A stretch of 64,000 bases of DNA from Desulfitobacterium sp050251735 (GCA_050251735.1 JBFWMF010000004.1:1-64000); one strand, 5' to 3'. Positions 44,609 through 53,778 are shown, counted from the first letter of the stretch. Translations and numbers: made by a program. Notes: generated by a model from the sequence alone, not told the origin.

Positions 44609-45829
44609 CTAGCTGAATCCAAGGATTGGATATACCGCTAAATCCTCGTATGATTCCACTTCAATACGTACGCGCTCACCTTCATTGCTTTCTAGAATAC
44701 GAACCCTCTCCTCCAGAACATGGGCTCCGGGGGTAATGGCCTTATGCACCTCAGCTCGCGCTCGTTCCTCCGCTGCTTGACGAGCCTCAACTTCAGTTCG
44801 TTCAACCTGAAGCTTTTCTAACTCTTTATAGTGAATAGATACTATTTCGACAGGAAGACGCCAATTCCTCCATAAGTCAATCCCATGATATTGAACTTCC
44901 TCTTTAACCTGCGGATAAGGAGATTCCGGTGTTGTTACCATTATGACTCGTGCACCAAATTTTATACCCCATCCCTTAGCAACTTTTCCGCTCTCCTCAA
45001 TCAATTCCTCTTGATAGGGAACAGTTACCTCAGCGCTATACCAAACCCTTCCCCGCACAAAACCCTTAGCAGCGGGAACGGTTTCCGGAATAAAATCTTT
45101 GTGTTGAAGTTGGCGATCCGTCCGAGGCGTAGCACTGAGATTTTGGACAGTTGCCGGAGCCTGAATGAGCACTTGCCCCGGTTTGACAATTTCCCCTTCA
45201 TGAATTAAGGGAGTCCCTTGAATCACCATGATTTGCTGAACAAGCCCAGCCTTACTAGCCACCAGATTCCCCGCCTCCCCTGGGACCTGGGGACGGATTT
45301 TCTGCACCACCTTAATCTCCACGCGAGTCCCATGACGCCTAATCCCAATCCAAGCTGCATCCGGAAATTCTTCAACAAGGGTTTTTGAAACCTTACTCAA
45401 GTCTACTGAATTCTGCCAAGTCCAAGTCTTTAGACCATGTCTCTCGGCACTCTCAAAAATATCCTGGCTGGAAATGGTCGTATTCCCAGAGACGGATATG
45501 GAAAGAATCATTTGCGATAGAATAGCTAAAGTTATGCCGATCACTAAAATTCCGGTTAAGAGAAACTTCCTTCGCCACCACCGCGCTGCGACGAAGGGCC
45601 ATCCGTATTTTGCTATGATATGTACTTGAGTATGCGTCTTGCGTGCCGGCCCCTTTAGCCGGGCAAAATCCTGGATTCTAATCTGAGCTCTTAGTCCTTT
45701 TTCCGATTTTTGGGTTTTATAAAAAACGACGCCCTGGCGTATGCTTTCATTCATGAAGCGAGCAAGCTCATTACCTCGGGCTACAAAGAACACTCTTCCT
45801 TGCAGAAACGCTCTTAGCTTTGCAATCAT
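44609..45829 (-). CDS. yqfD: Sporulation protein YqfD
   Basis: A 406-residue YqfD-family protein. A cytoplasmic N-terminal region (about 1-90) precedes one transmembrane helix (FLLTGILVIGITLAILSQMI near 89-108) and a long extracytoplasmic part with repeated beta-rich segments. These include IRRHGTRVEIKVVQKIRP near 163 and VPYQEELIEESGKVAKGW near 274. Family members are made in the mother cell or forespore during sporulation; the mechanism is unknown. It overlaps yqfC by 4 bp. Its presence supports a spore-forming host. Confidence 0.92.
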   Translation of the reverse strand: MIAKLRAFLQGRVFFVARGNELARFMNESIRQGVVFYKTQKSEKGLRAQIRIQDFARLKGPARKTHTQVHIIAKYGWPFVAARWWRRKFLLTGILVIGITLAILSQMILSISVSGNTTISSQDIFESAERHGLKTWTWQNSVDLSKVSKTLVEEFPDAAWIGIRRHGTRVEIKVVQKIRPQVPGEAGNLVASKAGLVQQIMVIQGTPLIHEGEIVKPGQVLIQAPATVQNLSATPRTDRQLQHKDFIPETVPAAKGFVRGRVWYSAEVTVPYQEELIEESGKVAKGWGIKFGARVIMVTTPESPYPQVKEEVQYHGIDLWRNWRLPVEIVSIHYKELEKLQVERTEVEARQAAEERARAEVHKAITPGAHVLEERVRILESNEGERVRIEVESYEDLAVYPILGFS

Positions 45830-46107
45830 TGGGAGTCCCCTCCCCCATAGAACAAGGAAATAAATTGTCCTTCAATCCTCAACTCTGTGGCTAATACCGT
45901 CTTTAACACGAGTTCCTTTCCAGTGATGGTTAATACACCTTCTGTTGTATTTAAAAGAATCTCTTCTGAGGTAAACTCGGCGATTTCTAAATAATTCTCT
46001 ACAAAAACTTCTACGCGGCCAGTGACTGTAATGCGTGGCCCTTTTCCTACAACGTCCGGAGGGAAATCCAGCACATCCCCCACCGTTTTAGTAAGCTTAT
46101 CCAACAT
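45826..46107 (-). CDS. yqfC: Sporulation protein YqfC
   Basis: A 93-residue protein of the YabP/YqfC family; GPRITVTGRVEVFVENYLEI near 21-40 is the family core. The start at 46107 has AGGAGG six bases upstream. A 47-codon longer open frame reaches back into the hydrogenase terminator and has no family similarity. The ribosome-binding site lies inside the 3' arm of a strong hairpin (46113-46152), which is unusual and could limit translation or transcription. Confidence 0.92.
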   Translation of the reverse strand: MLDKLTKTVGDVLDFPPDVVGKGPRITVTGRVEVFVENYLEIAEFTSEEILLNTTEGVLTITGKELVLKTVLATELRIEGQFISLFYGGGDSQ

Positions 46108-46152
46108 AAAAAGCCTCCTCCCTTCTAAAGCATATTTATGAAGGAAAGAGGC
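46108..46152 (-). terminator. Terminator of the hydrogenase operon overlapping the yqfC ribosome-binding site
   Basis: Minus-strand arms GCCTCTTTCCTTC and GAAGGGAGGAGGC pair over 13 positions as RNA (two G-U). They enclose a 14-base loop and are followed directly by TTTTT and then the yqfC ATG. The AGGAGG of yqfC (46114-46119) is within the 3' arm. Confidence 0.85.
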
Positions 46153-46189
46153 TAAATAGTCCAAGCTTGAGGGACAAAGTGTTAAGAAC

Positions 46190-46681
46190 CTATACTGATG
46201 TGACCATGTTCTTACGGTTAAGCTGTAGCAAAACGCGGAGGATATCATCCGGAGAAGGCGGACATCCTGGTATTTCTATATCCACTACTAGAGCATGACC
46301 TACACCGCCAGCAGCTGCATAGGCTTCTTTAAACACACCCCCGTTGATGGCGCAATCACCCACAGCGATGACCCATTTTGGTTGGGGTGTGGCTTCATCA
46401 GTTGCTTTTGCTGCTTGATTCAAATGGGTGGACATGGGGCCCGTACACATAAGCAGATCAGCATGCCGGGGCGAGGCAACGAAGTCAAAGCCAAAACGCT
46501 GAAGATCGTAGATTGGATTGAGTAGAGCGGACATTTCCCAATCACAGCCATTGCAAGATCCGCAATCCAGATGCCGAATATGCCAGGATTGCTGGAAGGA
46601 ATGGAGATGAGGTGCATTTTGATCTAACCGTTTTTCACTTAGTCGTCCTCGTTTCAAACTTCGCTTCAGTAGATTCCACAT
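46190..46681 (-). CDS. hyfI: Membrane-bound hydrogenase small subunit (HyfI/HycG/NuoB-like)
   Basis: A 163-residue small subunit of a group-4 [NiFe] hydrogenase. It carries the ligands of the proximal [4Fe-4S] cluster: LDCGSCNGCDWE near 38-49, GDCAING near 108 and IPGCPPSPDDI near 137-147. It passes electrons to or from the large subunit encoded directly upstream. It is the last gene of the six-gene operon and is followed by a strong hairpin. It is shorter than E. coli HyfI (about 250 residues). Confidence 0.9.
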   Translation of the reverse strand: MWNLLKRSLKRGRLSEKRLDQNAPHLHSFQQSWHIRHLDCGSCNGCDWEMSALLNPIYDLQRFGFDFVASPRHADLLMCTGPMSTHLNQAAKATDEATPQPKWVIAVGDCAINGGVFKEAYAAAGGVGHALVVDIEIPGCPPSPDDILRVLLQLNRKNMVTSV

Positions 46682-46698
46682 AATGCTCTCCTTCCTCC

Positions 46699-48339
46699 TT
46701 AACGGTCACAACAGCTATAACACAGTTCAAAACTCTTATTAATCAGCGGAAAATCCGGAACAATATTGCCAAGTACCGCCAAGGGTACAGCAGGCCAATT
46801 CGCGTAGGAGGCCGAGCGTATCCGACAACGATAAATTCTGCCTTCACGGTCCAACATCATCCAGATGACATCCGTCCCCCGCGGTGATTCAGCACATCCC
46901 CAGGCAAATTTATAGGGTCGGTCATCCTCTGAAGGTTCTACAGAAGTTGCCGTAGTGTGTTCACCACAACAGGTTGCACCTTCATGTGAGCTTATTGTCT
47001 GGTCATTGAGCAGCTGGGCAAGCAGAGCATAACTTTGCCTCGTTTCGCGAACGCGAACCATAAGGCGGGCCCACACATCTCCCTCCTGCTCCACTTGGGG
47101 CTCAACGTTAAGCTCCGGATAGAGAAGATAGTCATGGCAGGAACGCCAGTCCTGGGCTACTCCGGAGGCACGAACAGCAGGGCCTGTGACTCCTAGGTCC
47201 AAGGCACTTTGCTTATGAAGAACCCCTGTGGTTATGGCCCGCTGCCGAAATCCATCATGCTCGAGGATTAGAGGAATCCATTCTTCAAAATCTTTTTTGA
47301 GCTCAGCTAACCTTGCTTGCAGATAAGCTACTCTCTCCTGGGCGGGGCGCTTGGCTTTGCCAATAGTCACCGTTCCACGTAGAAAACGGTGCCCGAAGAG
47401 TTCCTGATTAAGACGTTGGAGTTGCTCCTTTTGCTGCAAGCCATTGCTATTGCCGAGTGCAAAGCCCACACCGGCGCAAAGGTTGCCGATATCTCCCACA
47501 TGGTTATAAAGTCTTTCCAGCTCTGCCAGCACCGTACGCCAGCCCAAGACTTCACGGGAAACCTGTAGACCACTTAACTTTTCCACAGCTTCACAATAAG
47601 CCAAAGCATGACTGACTGTGCACACCCCGCAGACCCGCTCTACGATCTGTAACCCTTCTTCGATACTCCTTCCTTCCAAAAGCTTTTCCACCCCTTTATG
47701 GGTATAGAAAAGCTGAGCATCGAGGTGGAGAATCGTCTCGCCAACGGTTTGGAAGCGAAAATGACCCGGTTCAATAATTCCCGCGTGAATGGGACCTACC
47801 GGAATTTCAAACGTCCCTTCGCCTTTGGCAGCTGTGAAGGGAAGGGGCTGGGGAACAAATGATTCGGCTTCGCTTACCCCCCTAGTATGCTGCTCAGATT
47901 TCCGTAGCGGATGAAAATCCGCAGGCCAACCCGGATGCAAGACCAAGGAGCGCGTATCGGGATGCCCCTCAGGGATTAAGCCCATGAGATCTTTGAGCTC
48001 TCGCTCCGCCCAATTTAAGGCCGGGCAAAGAATCGTTAAAGAGGGATAACGGTCTTCGATGCCTCGGGCTGCCAAGGTGAGGGTAAAATCCCCCGGGAAA
48101 TGGAAGAGCAGGTAGAGTACAAAGCCATTCCCTAACTTACGTTCATCATTTCCTACATGAGTCAGCAACACGGGACGGATCGTGGTCTCTACCCATATAT
48201 GCTGAATGACCTCAGGCAGACACTGAGAATCCAACCAAATCAGTCCTTCACTTTTTGTCCAGGTCGCCACATCATAACCCTCAGGATTCTCCAGCACCCG
48301 TTCCTCAAAATACCCTTGTAAGCTTAATGAGTTCTCCAT
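46699..48339 (-). CDS. hyfG: Membrane-bound [NiFe] hydrogenase large subunit with NuoC-like N-terminal domain (HyfG/HycE-like)
   Basis: A 546-residue protein fusing a NuoC-like 30-kDa domain (about 1-150) to a NuoD/HycE-like catalytic domain. The N-terminal Ni-ligand motif is VERVCGVCTVSHALAY near 238-253. The C-terminal motif is FELCYSCCDR, the last ten residues. Both CxxC pairs are present, so a Ni-Fe site is likely. However, the usual D-P before the second pair is E-L, and the protein ends immediately after it, so there is no extension for a maturation protease to remove. The start at 48339 follows GGAGG; GTG three codons earlier is within that site. It overlaps hyfF by 35 bases. Confidence 0.88.
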   Translation of the reverse strand: MENSLSLQGYFEERVLENPEGYDVATWTKSEGLIWLDSQCLPEVIQHIWVETTIRPVLLTHVGNDERKLGNGFVLYLLFHFPGDFTLTLAARGIEDRYPSLTILCPALNWAERELKDLMGLIPEGHPDTRSLVLHPGWPADFHPLRKSEQHTRGVSEAESFVPQPLPFTAAKGEGTFEIPVGPIHAGIIEPGHFRFQTVGETILHLDAQLFYTHKGVEKLLEGRSIEEGLQIVERVCGVCTVSHALAYCEAVEKLSGLQVSREVLGWRTVLAELERLYNHVGDIGNLCAGVGFALGNSNGLQQKEQLQRLNQELFGHRFLRGTVTIGKAKRPAQERVAYLQARLAELKKDFEEWIPLILEHDGFRQRAITTGVLHKQSALDLGVTGPAVRASGVAQDWRSCHDYLLYPELNVEPQVEQEGDVWARLMVRVRETRQSYALLAQLLNDQTISSHEGATCCGEHTTATSVEPSEDDRPYKFAWGCAESPRGTDVIWMMLDREGRIYRCRIRSASYANWPAVPLAVLGNIVPDFPLINKSFELCYSCCDR

Positions 48340-49804
48340 ACTCTCCACCTCCTCCCAGTATCAATTCTACAACCTGATTCAACGCCTGATTAAGAGGTTC
48401 CGGCACAACTACTCCTAAAATAAGAACAAGCGCTAAAGGTAGGGCTAGCCAAAGTATAGCTGATCCCTCTCCCTTTTCCTCAAGATGGCGTTCACCGGGC
48501 TTGCCGAAAAGCATTCCCAAAAAGTGATAGAGAAAGCCGGCAAAAATCACGGACAAGAACAAGGCCATCAAAAAACCCAAGAAAGGATGATCCGCCTGGA
48601 AAAGTCCAGCCATGATATTGATTTCCGAGCGAAAGGTTCCAAAAGGTGGAGTGCCTGTAATCGCAAGAAAGCCCATAAGTAGCATCCCCCCTGTATAAGG
48701 CCATAAGCTCAGGATACCTCTCATCTTGGGGATCTGCCGGGTACCCATCATCTGTACCACACGCCCCACTGCCACAAAAAGATTAGCTTTAGTCAGGGCA
48801 TGCAGAATGAGGTGAAAGCAAGCCCCCCAAACCGCTAGGGGTGTCCCTATCCCAAAACCTAAAGCGATGATTCCCATATGCTCGACACTGGAATAAGCCA
48901 AGAGCCGCTTAATGTCCTTCTGCAAAAGAATAAAGGCCACCATGGCACCCAAAGAAAGCAAGCCAAAGATGATCAGAAGGTTTCCTGAAAAATCCGGGCC
49001 GAGGCTGGTTTGACGAATGAGAATATGCCAACGCAGGATAGCATATAAGGCACAGTTTAAGAGTACCCCAGATAATAAGGCGCTGACAGGAGAGGGGGCT
49101 TGACTATGGGCGTCCGGTAACCAAGGATGCATCGGTACAAAACCCACTTTTGCCCCATAACCGATAAAAGCAAAGATAAAACCCAGCTTAACCAAAGCGG
49201 GATCCAATTGGCTGGCTAGATTCACAAGTAATCGCCAGTCCAGGGCCGCTAAGCTGTACCCATTAACTCGGCCTGAGGCCGCATAAAGAATCATGGTGCC
49301 TAACAAAGCAAAGCTGATTCCCACCGTGCAGAGGACGATATATTTCCAGGCGGCTTCGATAGCCGGTTTCTCTCGATAAAACCCCACCAAAAGGGCAGTG
49401 GCTAAGGTAGTGCCTTCAATTCCCACCCAAAGCAAGCCCAGATTCGGCGTACTCACCACCCAAAGCATAGTACCTATAAACATCCAGATCCAAAAATAGT
49501 ACCAAGGTAGCCGGCTTTGCGGGATTTTACCTACTTCTACCTCGTGTTCCATATAGGAAAAGGAGTATAAAACCACATAAGCAGCAATTATGATAATGAC
49601 AGCGAGAAGCAAGGCACTCAGAGCATCCCAAGTAAAGAAGCCCCCCCAGATGCTTTGCGGACCTTGAGTATACACTTGCCAGACCGTGTCTCCTGCCAAG
49701 CCCAATAAAGCCAAAACCGCCAGACTATTGAGCGTCCTTAAAACATGATTGCGAGAGGAGATGAGCATACACAGAGCTGCGAGAAAAGCCACGACAATAA
49801 ACAT
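48305..49804 (-). CDS. hyfF: Hydrogenase membrane subunit HyfF-like (NuoN/MrpD-type antiporter module)
   Basis: A 499-residue polytopic subunit with about 14 transmembrane helices, related to NuoL/M/N and Mrp antiporters. The conserved acidic residue is in LLWVGIEGTTLATALLVGFY near 124-143. Lys/His-containing helices lie around GYGAKVGFVPMHPWLPDAH near 212-230 and KDIKRLLAYSSVEHMG near 292-307. It should translocate H+ or Na+ when the peripheral arm turns over. It is the fourth gene of the operon, ten bases after hyfE, and it overlaps hyfG. Confidence 0.92.
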   Translation of the reverse strand: MFIVVAFLAALCMLISSRNHVLRTLNSLAVLALLGLAGDTVWQVYTQGPQSIWGGFFTWDALSALLLAVIIIIAAYVVLYSFSYMEHEVEVGKIPQSRLPWYYFWIWMFIGTMLWVVSTPNLGLLWVGIEGTTLATALLVGFYREKPAIEAAWKYIVLCTVGISFALLGTMILYAASGRVNGYSLAALDWRLLVNLASQLDPALVKLGFIFAFIGYGAKVGFVPMHPWLPDAHSQAPSPVSALLSGVLLNCALYAILRWHILIRQTSLGPDFSGNLLIIFGLLSLGAMVAFILLQKDIKRLLAYSSVEHMGIIALGFGIGTPLAVWGACFHLILHALTKANLFVAVGRVVQMMGTRQIPKMRGILSLWPYTGGMLLMGFLAITGTPPFGTFRSEINIMAGLFQADHPFLGFLMALFLSVIFAGFLYHFLGMLFGKPGERHLEEKGEGSAILWLALPLALVLILGVVVPEPLNQALNQVVELILGGGGEYGELIKLTRVF

Positions 49805-49813
49805 CTTAGTTTC

Positions 49814-50470
49814 CTAACCTTTCAATGTATTGAGATGCTCTACATTCAATGAGTCGAACTTCTGAATCATTCGCTGAGCGAGAACCCCTAGGATCAATAC
49901 CCCGATCAAGATATCAAAGATGACCCCAACTTCCACAAGAAGAGGCATACCATTAGTTAGTAGGAAGCCCGCTAAGAAGATGCCATTGTCAATAATCAAA
50001 ATACCCACCACTTGAATTAAAGCCACTTTCCGAATTACCATGAGCAATAACCCATAAAAGAGCAAGGCAAAAGCGATGGCTAAGCCATTACGTAGAGAAG
50101 GTTCTACTAAGGACAAGAGAGGTTGGGTGATGGCATAAGCAAGAATAGTGAGTGCAGCAGCCACGACTAAGGAGGAATTGCGGCGTAGAAACACTTCTCC
50201 GACCCATTGGGTATGAGATAGGCTAGCCGTCCGTCGAAGAACCCAAGGAATCACTCCACCTTTGACCACTAAGGTGAGGAGGGCGATGACCATCATCTCC
50301 AACTCGTTTTCTTTAATACCCTCCAACAAAATGAGCAGGGAAAGAAATACCGCTTGCCAGGACCAGGCCAGCAAAGCCTTCTTCAATTTGGAGCAGCCGA
50401 CAATGTACAAACCTGTAGCCAAGAGAATAAACAGCACGAGTTGCTGGAGATTTTCCAAGGTTCCTTCCAT
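49814..50470 (-). CDS. hyfE: Hydrogenase membrane subunit HyfE-like
   Basis: A 218-residue membrane protein with about seven transmembrane helices, matching HyfE in size and place. Its C-terminal part (IDNGIFLAGFLLTNGMPLLV near 157-176) resembles NuoK/MnhC. This subunit class occurs in Hyf-type and related complexes, not in the FHL-1 Hyc complex. The ATG is preceded by GGAGGG. It lies one base downstream of hyfC. Confidence 0.88.
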   Translation of the reverse strand: MEGTLENLQQLVLFILLATGLYIVGCSKLKKALLAWSWQAVFLSLLILLEGIKENELEMMVIALLTLVVKGGVIPWVLRRTASLSHTQWVGEVFLRRNSSLVVAAALTILAYAITQPLLSLVEPSLRNGLAIAFALLFYGLLLMVIRKVALIQVVGILIIDNGIFLAGFLLTNGMPLLVEVGVIFDILIGVLILGVLAQRMIQKFDSLNVEHLNTLKG

Positions 50471-50471
50471 C

Positions 50472-51458
50472 CTAAATCCCTCCTTTCGTAATCCAAAGTG
50501 TCAATAAAGCCAAGATGGCCACAGCCAAACCAACCGCTAAAAAATTAGGAATCCGGAAGAGTCGCACCTTCACATGAGCACTTTCAATGGTAGCAAAAAA
50601 AGCTCCCAGCAAAGCCACTAGCCCTATCTGCAGAATACTTTGAGTCACGAGAACCCCGAACTGAATTCCGCCACCTTGGGTATAAAGTAGATTCATATTC
50701 ACAGGCATAATCAATAAGGCGATAAGTTGGAGGAGAAGCAGCTGCTTGAGTTGTTCTGCCCAATGCAAAAAAGCCAAAGACCGTCCCGAATAATCGAGGA
50801 GCATTCCCTCATGAATCATGGTCAACTCCAGATGAGTATCGGGGTTATCCACCGGAATCCTTCCCATCTCAGCAATCGCAATAAGCACAAGAGCAAGCAT
50901 GGCAAGAATCCGCGGTGTCTCAAATATAGACATGCCTTGGAGTTCAGCAATCATTACCGCAAGTGAGGTGGTCTCAGTCATTAAGGCTAGGACAACCAAA
51001 CTTAAGATAAAGGCCGGCTCAACGAGAGCCGCTACAAAGACCTCCCTACTACTCCCCATACCTCCAAAAGTTCCTCCTGCGTCCAAACCCGCTAGGGCGA
51101 GAAAAAACCGAGCCAACCCAAAGCTGGCTACCAACCAGAACAAAGACCCCATCCCTTGGATCGGCGCGCCTCCCCAAGGACCGGGGATAACCAAACTTGA
51201 TAGTAACGTGCTTCCTAAAACAATCGAAGGGGTGATCAATAAAATCCAAGAAGCATGCTCTGAAATAACCTCTTCTTTGTCCATATACTTACGCAGATCA
51301 CGATAGGGTTGTAAAAGAGACGGTCCGCTACGCATCTGCCAAAATGCTTTTACTTTCTTAATCCACCCTTGCAGTAAAGGGGCGGCTAATAGAAAAAGTA
51401 ATAAATGAAAGCAGGAAAAGACGATTATCTTCCAATCCAGCTGCCAAACCATAGACAT
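50472..51458 (-). CDS. hyfC: Hydrogenase membrane subunit HyfC/HycD-like (NuoH homologue)
   Basis: A 328-residue membrane subunit with about eight transmembrane helices. Family features include SGPSLLQPYRDLRKYMDKEE near 43-62 and the acidic segment MGRIPVDNPDTHLELTMIHE near 190-209, which in NuoH forms part of the quinone or proton channel. The start at 51458 has AAGGAGG eight bases upstream; an ATG nine codons earlier would overlap hyfB by 13 bases. It connects the catalytic arm to the antiporter-like subunits. Confidence 0.92.
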   Translation of the reverse strand: MSMVWQLDWKIIVFSCFHLLLFLLAAPLLQGWIKKVKAFWQMRSGPSLLQPYRDLRKYMDKEEVISEHASWILLITPSIVLGSTLLSSLVIPGPWGGAPIQGMGSLFWLVASFGLARFFLALAGLDAGGTFGGMGSSREVFVAALVEPAFILSLVVLALMTETTSLAVMIAELQGMSIFETPRILAMLALVLIAIAEMGRIPVDNPDTHLELTMIHEGMLLDYSGRSLAFLHWAEQLKQLLLLQLIALLIMPVNMNLLYTQGGGIQFGVLVTQSILQIGLVALLGAFFATIESAHVKVRLFRIPNFLAVGLAVAILALLTLWITKGGI

Positions 51459-51472
51459 CTCCTTCTCCTCCT

Positions 51473-53386
51473 TTACATTGTCCAAATCAAGACGATAACG
51501 AGAGTAACGAGGGTGTAAGCCAGATAGATATGAATACTCCCTGTTTGCAAAATGCGAATTCTATCTGCACACCACAAAACAAGCTTCATGGTTGGCCGAT
51601 AAATAACGTCCTCTGCCATCTCACGAATACGACTATGGTACTGCAAAGAACGCAATATATAGCGATTCCCCCCATACTCCCTATCGATCTTGGGGTGGAA
51701 GGCTAGAATCCTTTTAAATACAATCCGCAAAGGCATGGTCATTCCTAAGCTAGTGTATTGCATGCGAGAAGTCAGGGGAATACCACAATTCCAGGTCCCA
51801 GAACTCCTCCTCTGTTTTGCTCTCGATAAAAGAAAGAGAATTCCTGTAAACAGCAGTATCAGTAACCCGTAAGGGGTAATCAGCTGATATAAGTTTGTAA
51901 AGATGGGCAGGGCCACCAAGTTCGTGGTTGCTAGGACAGGCAAATTAAAGACCCCCATGGGTGCGTTAAAGATTGCCAAAAGACCTTGGGGCCAAAGGAC
52001 AGGAAGAACGCTTAGGCACAAGGCGATTCCCATAGCAGTGGTCTGAGGCCAGCCTAGCTCTTGGGAAGCTTCTGCTTGAGGAGAACGAGCTTGCCCAAGA
52101 AAAGCTCCGGCAAACCACTTTACCATAGTTGCTAGAGCCAGGGCTGAGACAAAGGCTATTGTGGCAATGATTAAGGGAAGCACAAGCTTAAGCATTCCCT
52201 CACCTGCTTGTACAGATGTCTTCCATAAAGAGTGAAATAACAGCCATTCTCCCCAAAACCCACCCAAAGGTGGCAAAGCAGAAAGTCCGATGGCTCCTCC
52301 AAGAGCCCAGAAGCCTGTTCTAGGCATTTTCTTAAGTAGTCCACCCAGTTGATCTAAGCGACGTGTATGGGTTGCTTGAATGATATTCCCGGCCGCCATA
52401 AAGAGCGTCGATTTAAAGAGCAGGTGATGGAGTCCGTGCCAGAAGAAAGCAGCCAGGGCGAGGACCACGATTTCAGAATAACCCAAGGTTTGGGCAATCA
52501 TGGCCGTCCCCAAAGCCGTGACGAGAATCCCTACATTCTCAACGGTCGAATAGGCAAGCAAGCGTTTGACATCCTGCTCGATCGAGGCATAGAGTATTCC
52601 TACGAAGGCTGAAAGCACCCCCAGAGCAAGCAGAACAACACCCCACCAGATTTCCACAGGGTTGAGGGTTAACCAAACCAGTCTCATTATCATATAAAGA
52701 GAGACTTTGACCATGACTCCTGACATCAGCGCCGAGACAGGAGAAGGCGCCACAGGATGAGCATAGGGAAGCCAAATATGAAAAGGCACCAGCCCTGCTT
52801 TGGTCCCAAAGCCAATCAGGAAGAAAACAAATAAGAAGCTCCTCTCTCCTTGGCTTAAACCAGGAGCGTAAGTAGCCCAATCCGTATAAGCAAAGCTGCC
52901 TGTCTTGCTATATAAATATAGGACCGCAGCTGTCAGAAAAACCGTACCCACATGGGTCATCACGAAATAAATAAAAGCGGCTGTGCGATTCGATGCTTCC
53001 TCATGTTCAAAGATCACAAGAAAAAAGGAGAAAAGGGACATGAGCTCCCAAAGAAAAAGAAAATAAAAGCCCTGGTCAACTATCAAGACACCAATCATGC
53101 TACCGAGAAATCCCAGCCAAGCTAAAGAAAAAGAGACTAAAGATTTCTTCCCCTCATACTCTTTCATATAGCTCATCCCATAGAGAGAAGCCATCCCCTG
53201 CCCGAGAAATAGCAGAAAAAGAAAAAAGGCTGTTAACCCATCAAAAGCAAGTCCAGCTATCTGCCACCGGCCTGATTCATATCCACTTGAAAAATTCCAG
53301 CCAAGAAAAACAATACCGAGGATTGCCGCTACCAGCGTTAACCCCATCGTTCCAACCCGAGCCCCTCGCTCCATTCCCATGACCAT
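51473..53386 (-). CDS. hyfB: Hydrogenase membrane subunit HyfB-like (NuoL/NuoM-type antiporter module)
   Basis: A 637-residue subunit with about 16 transmembrane helices. The antiporter core includes FLFLWELMSLFSFFLVIFEH near 104-123, with its conserved Glu, GFGTKAGLVPFHIWLPYAHP near 191-210 and KRLLAYSTVENVG near 272-284. The C-terminal 130 residues contain a lateral-helix-like region. It is the first gene of the operon; the ATG at 53386 has GGAGGAG five bases upstream. With hyfF it gives the complex two ion-pumping modules. Confidence 0.92.
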   Translation of the reverse strand: MVMGMERGARVGTMGLTLVAAILGIVFLGWNFSSGYESGRWQIAGLAFDGLTAFFLFLLFLGQGMASLYGMSYMKEYEGKKSLVSFSLAWLGFLGSMIGVLIVDQGFYFLFLWELMSLFSFFLVIFEHEEASNRTAAFIYFVMTHVGTVFLTAAVLYLYSKTGSFAYTDWATYAPGLSQGERSFLFVFFLIGFGTKAGLVPFHIWLPYAHPVAPSPVSALMSGVMVKVSLYMIMRLVWLTLNPVEIWWGVVLLALGVLSAFVGILYASIEQDVKRLLAYSTVENVGILVTALGTAMIAQTLGYSEIVVLALAAFFWHGLHHLLFKSTLFMAAGNIIQATHTRRLDQLGGLLKKMPRTGFWALGGAIGLSALPPLGGFWGEWLLFHSLWKTSVQAGEGMLKLVLPLIIATIAFVSALALATMVKWFAGAFLGQARSPQAEASQELGWPQTTAMGIALCLSVLPVLWPQGLLAIFNAPMGVFNLPVLATTNLVALPIFTNLYQLITPYGLLILLFTGILFLLSRAKQRRSSGTWNCGIPLTSRMQYTSLGMTMPLRIVFKRILAFHPKIDREYGGNRYILRSLQYHSRIREMAEDVIYRPTMKLVLWCADRIRILQTGSIHIYLAYTLVTLVIVLIWTM

Positions 53387-53410
53387 TTTTTCTCCTCCAT
53401 CATTTAACAC

Positions 53411-53478
53411 TTGTACTATAACACACGCAACTTGTTCCTTGCTTTAAGTTGGCAGTTGTCCATTGTTCTATAACACAC
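53411..53478 (-). promoter_or_regulatory. Repeated extended -10-like elements upstream of the hydrogenase operon
   Basis: Two 16-bp direct repeats reading GTGTGTTATAGWACAA on the minus strand occur at 53411-53426 and 53463-53478, 52 bases apart. Each contains TGTTATAG, which resembles an extended -10 element. They could be tandem promoters or regulator sites. No good -35 is visible for either. Confidence 0.45.
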
Positions 53479-53669
53479 ACGTTCTAATCTTACTCCTCAT
53501 CTTCATCTATACACAAGTTGCATGTTTATGCATTTTCTCATTTAAACTGGCGAATTTGCTCTCCAATCGCAATTGTTTATCAAATACTTGGGAATGCCTC
53601 ATATCCTGACTTCTTTCACCAACGTTTGAGTTAAATAACATTCCCTTGATAACATCGACCTATAATACA

Positions 53670-53703
53670 AAAAATGTATCGAACTTATCGTCGATACATT
53701 TTT
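53670..53703. terminator. Bidirectional terminator downstream of ybaK
   Basis: Arms aaaaaatgtatcga and tcgatacattttt around an 8-base loop, with A and T tracts on each side. It lies in a 392-base gap between hyfB and ybaK that holds no other gene. Confidence 0.8.
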
Positions 53704-53778
53704 GTGGTCAGCATTTCTCAATACCGCAGAAAAAGTTCTGCTATGACTTGATGTCCCAGGATGCTGGGATGGAGCTGA

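Noticed and set aside
53753..53768. Small hairpin tcccag-gatg-ctggga near the end of ybaK
   Set aside because: Only 6 bp and no T tract; the stronger terminator is at 53670-53703.
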